Positions 57,375-64,000 of a stretch of DNA of 64,000 nucleotides are shown piece by piece. The DNA is taken from NCBI GenBank assembly GCA_963716525.1, contig OY970315.1, positions 3,658,001 through 3,722,000 of the forward strand. Reading direction: 5' to 3'. Made by a program: the position numbers and the translations under genes. Each line of letters opens with the position of its first letter. Within the stretch, counting starts at the first letter, position 1. This DNA is from JBBREP01 sp963716525 (GTDB lineage: Bacteria; Actinomycetota; Acidimicrobiia; IMCC26256; PALSA-610). Under the pieces are notes generated by a model that had not been told where the DNA came from, did no database searches, and worked only from the letters and a program-made list of their open reading frames with translations.

Positions 57375-58075
57375 ACCGCGCCGGACGCAGCTTGGTAACG
57401 CGTGGGATCTGCGATACCGGCCTCCGCGAAGCCTTTTTGACGTAGAAGGCAAGAGTCGCAATGCGCACACGCTGCGCCGAAGGCATCTGCGTCGTAGCAG
57501 CTGACCGTGTGCGCGTAGTCAACGCCCAGCTCTGTTCCGAGCGTGATGATCTCGGCTTTAGTCAGGGCAACCAGGGGGGCGTGGATCTGGAGTTCCGTGG
57601 TGCCTTCGACGCCTGCTTTAGTCGCGAGTCTCGCCATGACCTGGAACGCTTGAATGTACTCGGGCCTACAATCTGGGTAGCCGGAGTAGTCGAGCGCGTT
57701 TACTCCGATGTAGATGTCGGACGAGCGGAGTACCTCAGCCCACGCGAGCGCGAAGGACAGGAAGATCGTGTTTCGCGCCGGCACATACGTCACCGGAATG
57801 CCCTCGCTCATCTCAGCGGCATCGCGGTCCTTGGGCACCGCGATGTCGTCCGTAAGAGCCGATCCACCGAACGAGCGGAGGTCGATCGGAATGATCTTGT
57901 GGTCCGTAACTCCCTGGACAGCCGCGACGGTCCGTGCTGCATCAAGTTCGGCCGAGTGGCGCTGCCCGTAGCTGAAGCTGAGTGCGAACGTCTCGAAACC
58001 GTCGCGGTGGGCAACGGCGGTCACGGTCGCGGAATCGAGGCCACCGCTGAGCAACACGACTGCTGGTTTCGTCAT
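57371..58075 (-). CDS. queC: QueC, 7-cyano-7-deazaguanine (preQ0) synthase
   Basis: ATP-dependent conversion of 7-carboxy-7-deazaguanine to preQ0. PP-loop AVVLLSGGLDSATVTAVAH at the N-terminus, TYVPARNTIFLSFALAWAE and IYIGVNALDYSGYPDCRPEY in the middle, and the zinc site in CAHCDSCLLRQKGF at the end. 234 residues, normal. It is the true preQ0 enzyme, in contrast with the QueC-like QatC at 27921. ATG 58075 overlaps the preceding ribbon-helix-helix gene in ATGA. Confidence 0.95.
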   Translation of the reverse strand: MTKPAVVLLSGGLDSATVTAVAHRDGFETFALSFSYGQRHSAELDAARTVAAVQGVTDHKIIPIDLRSFGGSALTDDIAVPKDRDAAEMSEGIPVTYVPARNTIFLSFALAWAEVLRSSDIYIGVNALDYSGYPDCRPEYIQAFQVMARLATKAGVEGTTELQIHAPLVALTKAEIITLGTELGVDYAHTVSCYDADAFGAACAHCDSCLLRQKGFAEAGIADPTRYQAASGAV

Positions 58076-58284
58076 GCGTCGACTCCCTGTCTCTCATCTC
58101 TAGTGTGCGAAGCGAGGGGGTCCGCCGGACCCAGTTCGCGCAAGTAGTTATCAACTGCGCGTGTGACCAGGAAGTTCACAGAGACATCGCGCTCGTTGGC
58201 CTGCCGCTGGAGTTCGGTGTGGAGATCTGCGGGGAGCCTCACAGCCGTGGACACTCGCCTGCTCGTGGAGGTCGGCTTCGCCAT
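58072..58284 (-). CDS. Ribbon-helix-helix (CopG-like) DNA-binding protein
   Basis: A 70-residue protein with STAVRLPADLHTELQRQANE as strand and helix A and VSVNFLVTRAVDNYLREL as helix B, the RHH fold. It is in the operon between the DndB-like gene (87 bases upstream) and queC (4-base overlap). A likely autoregulator of the modification operon. RHH proteins are not part of the described Dpd core, so it may be a local addition. ATG 58284 chosen for the basic MAKPTSTSRRV start. Confidence 0.75.
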   Translation of the reverse strand: MAKPTSTSRRVSTAVRLPADLHTELQRQANERDVSVNFLVTRAVDNYLRELGPADPLASHTRDERQGVDA

Positions 58285-58371
58285 GCGCGCACGATAGGAG
58301 CAACGTGCTCGTCGGTGGCGGATCCTGCGAGCACATGACGGCAACGCCACACGAACGCGTGCAGCATCCAT

Positions 58372-59487
58372 CTACTCACCGTCTTCGGTTGAGCCGCTGA
58401 CCAGAGAGATACCCGCAAACCACGCCTCGCCCTTCCGCCGGTTGCGGCGAACCTTCTGGAGGCCCTCGACAATGAGTTGTCGACCCGCGGAGGTGTCGAG
58501 ACTCGCCATCGTCCAGTCTGAAGCCCAGAAATCCGGCTCGAGATCTCCGAGGATGTCGGTTGCCTCGTCGAGTACCTCATCGGGGTTCGCGGCATCCAGC
58601 CGGTCGCGGTCCACGAGCGGAGTGAGATCCTCGAGAAGGAACTGTGTCATGGCGACGAGGCCGGCCTTTCCGAGGAGACGCGACTCCGGAACCCACAAGT
58701 CCGGCCACACCGACCGGACCGCCCCCCATAGAGCAAAGAAAAAGGCGATTAGGGCGTCCTCGTTGTCGAGGCCCACGAGCTCCTTCTGGCTGATCGTGGC
58801 CAGCGCCAACTCGATGGCCGCTGGGCGCACCAGATCGAGTCGCTCCCCTGACGCGGTCTGCTCGACCGGCCAAATGATCGAATGGAAGAACGGCGAGTCC
58901 TCCTCAGAGTCGACGATGCCGATGAGCGTTGCGCTCTTGCTCAGGCTCATCCGCGCAGTCTGTAAACGCTCGGACAACTCCTGATCGTCGATGGTGATCG
59001 CGAGCAATCGTATGTGGTCGGTTGGAACCTTGCTCGCCTTGTTATTGATGACAAGGAACTGGAAGGCGATCTCGAGGTCGCTCGGATCAAGGATCGCGAC
59101 CACGTTCAGCGGGAGGTCGGGGTCGTACGCCTGCGCGCCGTAAAGACGGTGCTGACCGTCGATTACAAGGCCTTGCCCACCGTCGTCGAGGCCCGGGATC
59201 GTGACCGTTCCGTAGCCGCCGTTGGCGGGCTCAGTGACGACCACGTCGGAAAGCGCGATCGTTAGCGCTGAGGGGAGCGTGTTGCGGTCGTCCGCTTCGA
59301 GGAACCGCGTGATTGCTCGGACCTTCGCCTCATTCCGACGTCGTTGCACCCCCTCGCCCGTGACGGTGAGGCGCTCGACGTTCGCCCATTTCGCGATGTC
59401 GCCTGCTGGGGCGGAAAATAGCAGGAGTCGTGGCGCGCCGCCGCTTGATCGTTGCGCAACGGCCAGCGCCGGATACGTGTACGTCAC
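58372..59487 (-). CDS. DndB-like DGQHR-domain protein
   Basis: A 371-residue protein with the DGQHR signature in GLVIDGQHRLYGAQAY near residue 105, preceded by RFLEADDRNTLPSALTIAL and followed by QFLVINNKASKVPTDHIRLL, as in DndB-type proteins that regulate DNA phosphorothioation. It differs from the two dpdB-like genes (VDGQQR) and is the third DGQHR-type gene in the operon. GTG 59487 with GGAGG nine bases upstream. It could be a regulator or a ParB-like NTP-binding factor. Its role in Dpd loci is not established. Confidence 0.8.
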   Translation of the reverse strand: MTYTYPALAVAQRSSGGAPRLLLFSAPAGDIAKWANVERLTVTGEGVQRRRNEAKVRAITRFLEADDRNTLPSALTIALSDVVVTEPANGGYGTVTIPGLDDGGQGLVIDGQHRLYGAQAYDPDLPLNVVAILDPSDLEIAFQFLVINNKASKVPTDHIRLLAITIDDQELSERLQTARMSLSKSATLIGIVDSEEDSPFFHSIIWPVEQTASGERLDLVRPAAIELALATISQKELVGLDNEDALIAFFFALWGAVRSVWPDLWVPESRLLGKAGLVAMTQFLLEDLTPLVDRDRLDAANPDEVLDEATDILGDLEPDFWASDWTMASLDTSAGRQLIVEGLQKVRRNRRKGEAWFAGISLVSGSTEDGE

Positions 59488-59500
59488 AGTTGGCCTCCGA

Positions 59501-60364
59501 TCACAGTTGGACCTTCTCCTCGTACGCGACAATCGCGAAGAAATCAGTGGCGAAGTCTCGCTCGCTCACATCAGGCGCCGGGAGAGGACCTGCCACCAAG
59601 AGAGATCGCTTCAGAGACATTCCGGTGTCGATAGCCGCGAGGTGGGCCCGAAAGAACTGCAACACGACCCGCGTCCGATGGCTCACTGCACGCTCGATCG
59701 CCTCCTCAGAGGGTCGCGGTGCAAGGAAACAGCTCTGGAACCAAAATGCTGGCCAGTCGGCGTGTTCGTTCCGGTTGCTATTACATGCCATGCATGCGGG
59801 AAGGAGGTTCCGAAAGTCGGAGTCGCCTCCCAGCGACTGGGGCCAGAGGTGTTCGACTGTCGCTGAATTCTTATCGTTGCTGCTATGCCGATCAATTTGA
59901 ACGCCGCATGAGTAGCAGAAGAGCCCGTGCACCTCGTAAATCTCTCTCCGCAGCCCGATGGACACTCCGATGACGGACGCCTCCGCTGCGGCCATCACGT
60001 AGTGGAAGACGGGCGTGATCTCCCCGTAGTCGATGAGCAGTTCGTTTATGACAGCACTACGCACGTAGTTCTCGATAAGCGCGACCCCATCGAGACGTCG
60101 GAGTGCCCATCGAGCCGAGACGACGAGTCTCGACACCGCGTTGAAGCCGACGATGTCCTGCAACGCTGTCGCGAAGTAATGCTCTCGTTCCACAGCGGCC
60201 GAGCAGACTGCGAGCCGTCGGACCAGATCCTCCGCGTGCAGGTCGGCAAGCACCGTCCGCCGCAGGAACCAGAGCAACCTCTCGCCATTGGTGCGGTACG
60301 GCGAGGGGGCAAGCTCGTCGAGCTCATCGTCCGTATGGCTGATTCCGGTCGTTTGGATTGGCAT
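59501..60364 (-). CDS. HNH endonuclease-like protein
   Basis: A 287-residue protein. The HNH core is near residues 155-200: LFCYSCGVQID, SATVEHLWPQSLGGDS and NLLPACMACNSNRNEHAD, with two zinc-binding CxxC pairs and the catalytic His in VEHLWP. The N-terminal half is helical with no known motif. It begins three bases after a dpdB-like gene and ends 13 bases before the DndB-like gene, so it is embedded in the modification arm. An HNH nuclease with DNA-base modification proteins could be an extra restriction activity independent of the plus-strand arm. Confidence 0.82.
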   Translation of the reverse strand: MPIQTTGISHTDDELDELAPSPYRTNGERLLWFLRRTVLADLHAEDLVRRLAVCSAAVEREHYFATALQDIVGFNAVSRLVVSARWALRRLDGVALIENYVRSAVINELLIDYGEITPVFHYVMAAAEASVIGVSIGLRREIYEVHGLFCYSCGVQIDRHSSNDKNSATVEHLWPQSLGGDSDFRNLLPACMACNSNRNEHADWPAFWFQSCFLAPRPSEEAIERAVSHRTRVVLQFFRAHLAAIDTGMSLKRSLLVAGPLPAPDVSERDFATDFFAIVAYEEKVQL

Positions 60365-60367
60365 CGG

Positions 60368-61507
60368 CTAGCCCCGACGCTTCGCTTTGCCTGAGACGCG
60401 CTTGTACTCACGAAGCAGGTGGCCGGTCAGCAGTTGGATGTCCTTGGGGGTGTTCTGCAGCTCGTTCCACCGTCGGAGCGAGTCGCGGCCGAGTTGCCAA
60501 TATCCAGATGTCCAAGCGCAAAGTTCCCGCAGCGGATCAAGTTCCGCGATGTAGTCGCTCTCGTCGGGCAGTGTCCCACGGGCGATGTACTCATCCGTGA
60601 TGGTGTCCATGAGATAGCCGACGCTTGCGATGCCGACGCCATGCATCAGGCGGGAACGACGCGGAGGCTGGTCCCAAGCAGCTTCGAAGACTTTCTTTAC
60701 CGCACGCCAGAAGGGCTTCAATATGAGCAGCATTTCCTCGATGTCGCCCGTGCCCGTATCGGCGTCGCGGAAGTGATAGAGGCAGCCGTCACTGAGGCTG
60801 TTCTCGAGCATCCGCAGGATGGAGTTGTCCTTGACGACGCCATCCGGGGTGGTCGGGGTATGGATCATCCCGCGGAACGGTGAGTCTTCGTCGTAGTTCA
60901 GACGCTCGATCAGGAACGTTGGAAAGCGCTTGCGCATCAGCGCCGGCGGCAGGAGCCCCTCCGTCGAGGGAAGCAACTCGTAGATGAGACCCTTCGGTAG
61001 CGGCTTCGTGGAATTGACCAAGATGAACTGAGCGCGCTGTTCGCCCTCGCTACGGGTGATGAACGCCGTGACACAGAGCGGGAAGCTCTTGACGTCGGCC
61101 TCCCGAACCGCCGCACAACGTTGCTGTCCGTCGACGATCCATCCAGGTTTGCGCTCCTCGGGAAGATCGTTGTCGATCGGGATCACCAACACGCCGGGCG
61201 TCACGTAGCCAACGTCGAAGCTTGCGTCGGCCGGCTCAAAACGGACCCTGGTGTCGAATGCAACGACAATGGCGTTCGGGACCAGCGCATCAGAAGACTC
61301 GATATAGGAGCGGATCGCCCGCACATGGGCAAGGACCTCCGGGCGCTGGTAGCCCGCGATCCGTCGCTCATCGCGTCGAACGCGGCTCACGGTCGTGAAG
61401 AGGGGCAACTGCTTCCCATCGACTGCGAAGGTATATAAACGACGCTTCCGTCCCTGACGGATCTCCAGCGCGGGCAGTCGGAGCTCGTATTGCTTCTTCC
61501 TAGCCAC
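60368..61507 (-). CDS. dpdB: DpdB-like DGQHR-family protein, copy 1
   Basis: A 379-residue protein with GWIVDGQQRCAAVREADVKS (the DGQHR-type loop) and GYQRPEVLAHVRAIRSYIES near the N-terminus. FILVNSTKPLPKGLIYELLP and SRLMHGVGIASVGYLMDTIT lie in the middle, and RWNELQNTPKDIQLLTGHLL at the end. In the studied system DpdB works with DpdA in placing preQ0 in DNA. It overlaps dpdA by 8 bases. A paralogue with the same blocks lies on the other side of dpdA. Either or both could be the functional DpdB; they may form a heteromer. Confidence 0.78.
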   Translation of the reverse strand: MARKKQYELRLPALEIRQGRKRRLYTFAVDGKQLPLFTTVSRVRRDERRIAGYQRPEVLAHVRAIRSYIESSDALVPNAIVVAFDTRVRFEPADASFDVGYVTPGVLVIPIDNDLPEERKPGWIVDGQQRCAAVREADVKSFPLCVTAFITRSEGEQRAQFILVNSTKPLPKGLIYELLPSTEGLLPPALMRKRFPTFLIERLNYDEDSPFRGMIHTPTTPDGVVKDNSILRMLENSLSDGCLYHFRDADTGTGDIEEMLLILKPFWRAVKKVFEAAWDQPPRRSRLMHGVGIASVGYLMDTITDEYIARGTLPDESDYIAELDPLRELCAWTSGYWQLGRDSLRRWNELQNTPKDIQLLTGHLLREYKRVSGKAKRRG

Positions 61508-62765
61508 GGCGCGCTCCGTTCGAAGTGGCCGAGGCAGCGTTGAGCTCGCGACTCAGCCGCTGCGCGAAGACGGACAGGTTGTGGAAGCCACGACGGCGGT
61601 TGCGGTCGGCGCCTCGGAAGATGATGACCTCGACTCCGATCTCCTTGCAGATCGTGCAGGTGCACGTCTTCCATGGTCTCGCTTCAAGCGTCTCCGTGTA
61701 CTCGTAGCTTCGGTCCTTGGTGTCGCCGAGCAACTGGTTGTAACTGGCGACGACATCTGCCACTGGCCCGGCATCGCAGCCGTCGACATCGAATCGACGC
61801 AGCATCTGCAGACACTTTCGTTCAAGCCGGCGAGCGGTGCGCTGATCGACTGCGCCCGCGGTTACACGCGCCCGGAACTTCGTGTTCCCGTCAACTTGCG
61901 GAACGCGAAGTGCCACGTAGGTTCGATCGAGCGAGTAGTAGTTGTCCTTGTCGTCCTTGAACGACTGACGGAACGGCGATGTGCTGTCAAAGCTCGTAAC
62001 GCCGTAGCGGGCGAACTGCTGGACGAAGGCGGTGCGCGTGATGCCCAGCAGGTGCAGCTCGCTTCGTAATCGCAACACCCGACGCACAGCCTTCAGGCTC
62101 TCGAGGATGTCGGGCGTCCTCAACGGCACCATCCCACCCATCGCGATGCGCTTGTAACCGATCGCCTGTAGTTGACGTACAGACTCTGCATACGACTTCG
62201 GACTCCAACCGTGTGCGACGGCGACAGGCTCGAACGCGCATTTTCTTTGGCGATGCGCGGCGAGAAATTCCGAGGCGAGCTCCACAGTGAGTTCTTGCCG
62301 GAAGCGCCAGTCCGCAGGAACGTCCGCCGCCGCCGCATCGTCAAGAGCCGCGTCATAGCCAAACACGACGTGGTCAACAGCGACGCCGATATCGAACCGA
62401 CACCCTTCGTAGAAGTCGATGACCTCGTCCACGCTGTAAAGCGGTTTGTGCTCGCGGACGTAGGTGAACGCGCCGCAGTCGCCCATCACCTGCAGCGCCG
62501 GCTCGTCGTTCGTCAGTCGGAAGAACCGGTGCGCACCTTCTCGGTAGAGGCGGTTTCGCTGTGCACCCGTGTACTTGCCGCTCGCCCCTGGCAAACCGTC
62601 AACGATCGGCTTCGAGACGAGAAGACCGTCGTATGGAACGGGGGCGATCAGTTCGTGCGCATAGCGGTCATCGCGCTGTCGTACTCGGTGGATTGACCGC
62701 TGCTCCGTGACGAAGTCGAAGCTCGGATCGACCTGGTCCTGGCTGTCGGGAAAGAAGAACCTCAT
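61500..62765 (-). CDS. dpdA: DpdA, preQ0 DNA transglycosylase (TGT-like)
   Basis: A 421-residue tRNA-guanine-transglycosylase-related enzyme that exchanges guanine for preQ0 in DNA. Catalytic Asp residues are in QVMGDCGAFTYVREHKP and GVTSFDSTSPFRQSF. The zinc site is CTCTICKEIGVEVIIFRG and the later His in RRRGFHNLSVF. GYKRIAMGGMVPLRTPDIL is a conserved family segment. It starts at ATG 62765 in an ATGA overlap with the upstream dpdB-like gene. Length and motifs agree with DpdA and not with tRNA enzymes. It defines the locus as a Dpd system. Confidence 0.92.
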   Translation of the reverse strand: MRFFFPDSQDQVDPSFDFVTEQRSIHRVRQRDDRYAHELIAPVPYDGLLVSKPIVDGLPGASGKYTGAQRNRLYREGAHRFFRLTNDEPALQVMGDCGAFTYVREHKPLYSVDEVIDFYEGCRFDIGVAVDHVVFGYDAALDDAAAADVPADWRFRQELTVELASEFLAAHRQRKCAFEPVAVAHGWSPKSYAESVRQLQAIGYKRIAMGGMVPLRTPDILESLKAVRRVLRLRSELHLLGITRTAFVQQFARYGVTSFDSTSPFRQSFKDDKDNYYSLDRTYVALRVPQVDGNTKFRARVTAGAVDQRTARRLERKCLQMLRRFDVDGCDAGPVADVVASYNQLLGDTKDRSYEYTETLEARPWKTCTCTICKEIGVEVIIFRGADRNRRRGFHNLSVFAQRLSRELNAASATSNGARRG

Positions 62766-63874
62766 CGATCCTCCGCGCCGAAGTAGAGGCGGATCAGTAG
62801 GTTCGCCAGGAGACGCTGGTTGCGGCTCGTGTTCTCAACGTCGTTCCACCGGAGCGACAACTCGTCCCAGCATCCGCTCGTCCAGCGACAGTGCGGAGCG
62901 ATCGTCGCCATCGACGCCTTCACGTGCTCAGCGGCGCTCGGATCGGTTGGACGAACCGCCCCCATGACCTTGTCCATCAGGCGTCCCATCGCTCGAATAC
63001 CGACGCCGTGCATCAGGCGGCTCTGCTCGGGCGGCCGTCCCCATGCCTCCGGAAACGTGTCCCGGACGCCGCACCAGTAAACGACAACGAGTCGCCAGAT
63101 CGACTCGAAGTCCGTCTCCCCCGTCGCGAGGTTCCGGTACGGAAACAAACAGCCGGCGGGTGAGTTAATGCTCTCGCGGAGCATCTCGATGATGCTCGTG
63201 TCCGTGATGACCGCGCCCGAACCGCGTTGCGTCGACGCCCGTCGGATTAGCCCGCAGAACGGAGAGTCGGTCTCCGTATTCAATAGCCCGCAGATCTCCG
63301 ATGGCACCTGCTTGGCAGCGAGCGTCCGAGGCAGCGGTATCGACACCTCGGGGAGAAGTTCCGCGACGAGGCCGCGTGGCAAGGGCTTGGCGTTGTTGAT
63401 GCGGAGGAACTGGTCACGCTGCTGGCTAACCGTCTCTGCGACGAAGGCGCTAATGGGTACCGGGAGGTCGCGCCGCTCCGCCCGAGAGAGCGCCAGTGCG
63501 CGCTGCTGCCCGTCAACGATCCACGCCGGCTTCGGGCCGTCGGTCGACGGGATCGGAATCTCAAGGATACCGGCTTTGGCCAAGCCATCGTCGTTGTCCG
63601 GGCCACGGCTGCGCCTGAACCGCACGTTGGGGCTCAATGCGAGTATCAATGCGTTCGGAAATAAGACTGTGTCGCCGTTGAGGTAATCGAGGATGTCACA
63701 GACGTGCTGGCGGACCTCTGCGCGTTGGTAGCCGATCAGATCGTTGGACCGAGAGCGGTTGATCCGTGCGACCTCTGCCACCTCGAAGATCTCGTCCGCT
63801 CGCAAAGTCAATAGATAGAGCGGTCCCGACTTCGTCTGCTCGATACACAGTGCTCGGCGTCGTAGAACCTTCAC
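62762..63874 (-). CDS. dpdB: DpdB-like DGQHR-family protein, copy 2
   Basis: A 370-residue paralogue of the protein at 60368. It shares GYQRAEVRQHVCDILDYL, AWIVDGQQRALALSRAERRD, FLRINNAKPLPRGLVAELLP, SRLMHGVGIRAMGRLMDKVM and RWNDVENTSRNQRLLANLLI. GTG 63874 overlaps the stop of the partial upstream gene in GTGA. Two such genes around dpdA indicate a duplication followed by divergence. The separate copies probably have different roles, for example one for each DNA strand or partner, which is inference. Confidence 0.78.
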   Translation of the reverse strand: MKVLRRRALCIEQTKSGPLYLLTLRADEIFEVAEVARINRSRSNDLIGYQRAEVRQHVCDILDYLNGDTVLFPNALILALSPNVRFRRSRGPDNDDGLAKAGILEIPIPSTDGPKPAWIVDGQQRALALSRAERRDLPVPISAFVAETVSQQRDQFLRINNAKPLPRGLVAELLPEVSIPLPRTLAAKQVPSEICGLLNTETDSPFCGLIRRASTQRGSGAVITDTSIIEMLRESINSPAGCLFPYRNLATGETDFESIWRLVVVYWCGVRDTFPEAWGRPPEQSRLMHGVGIRAMGRLMDKVMGAVRPTDPSAAEHVKASMATIAPHCRWTSGCWDELSLRWNDVENTSRNQRLLANLLIRLYFGAEDR

Positions 63875-64000
63875 GGATGTGCTCCGGATACCCGGCTATG
63901 TATACGGCCGAAGCGCGACTGCTCGCACGCGAAGCCCTCATCTCGCAAGCGCCGCAGGGAGATCGACTTGTTGACCGAGCCTTCGTGGGCTTTCAGGTCG
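63871..64000 (-). CDS. Partial gene upstream of the dpdB-like gene
   Basis: The minus strand is open from the right edge to TGA at 63871. It codes about 42 residues: DLKAHEGSVNKSISLRRLRD, EGFACEQSRFGRIHSR and VSGAHP. The stop overlaps the next start in GTGA, as at most junctions here, which supports a real gene. It is the first visible gene of the modification arm and could be dpdC, folE or something new. The tail alone does not identify it. Confidence 0.55.
   Translation of the reverse strand, partial: DLKAHEGSVNKSISLRRLRDEGFACEQSRFGRIHSRVSGAHP

Noticed and set aside
1..64000. tRNA, rRNA or riboswitch genes
   Set aside because: I looked for recognisable tRNA arms and rRNA or preQ1-type motifs by eye and found none I could support.

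Overview
The window is high-GC DNA with frequent GTG/TTG starts, long 4-base-overlap operons and secreted CHAP/M23 wall hydrolases. This fits an actinomycetote, possibly of the class Acidimicrobiia. That placement is inferred from gene style only; no rRNA or tRNA gene was seen.

Region 1 (1-3.6 kb) is the edge of a nonribosomal peptide cluster: the end of an NRPS module, a PhyH-type dioxygenase, an acyl-CoA synthetase with an in-frame stop, and an Sfp-type phosphopantetheinyl transferase. Region 2 (3.4-23 kb) is decayed and mobile-element rich. It holds two identical IS3-family copies, an ISL3-family copy, recombinase and integrase remnants, and four large secreted wall-active proteins with long tandem repeats. 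One of these is split by an IS3 copy and the others carry small indels. A membrane protein and receiver-like pair (both frameshifted), a small zinc-ribbon protein and a GIY-YIG-like gene split by the ISL3 element complete it.

Region 3 (23.4-64 kb) is a dense anti-phage island. In order it has a RecB-like nuclease/SF1 helicase fusion, a complete four-gene Qat system (qatABCD, minus strand, every junction a 4-base overlap), an 821-residue protein with two PD-(D/E)XK-like cores plus a small HTH partner, and then a Dpd 7-deazaguanine DNA modification/restriction system in two convergent arms. The plus-strand arm (35.4-56.2 kb) is dpdE-F-G-H-I-J-K-D, the effector side. The minus-strand arm (64-56.4 kb) is a partial gene, dpdB-like, dpdA, dpdB-like, HNH, DndB-like DGQHR protein, ribbon-helix-helix protein, queC, queE, queD. 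QueDCE should make preQ0 and DpdA/DpdB should place it in DNA. No dpdC or folE lies inside the window.

The effector arm is broken: dpdK and dpdD are each split by a different IS1380-family element, and dpdE, dpdF and dpdG each carry one apparent indel. The modification arm is intact throughout. Removing each IS and one copy of its target duplication restores continuous reading of dpdK, dpdD and the CHAP gene, so the insertions are recent. The many single-event frameshifts could be real decay or uncorrected sequencing indels, and read-level checking decides this.
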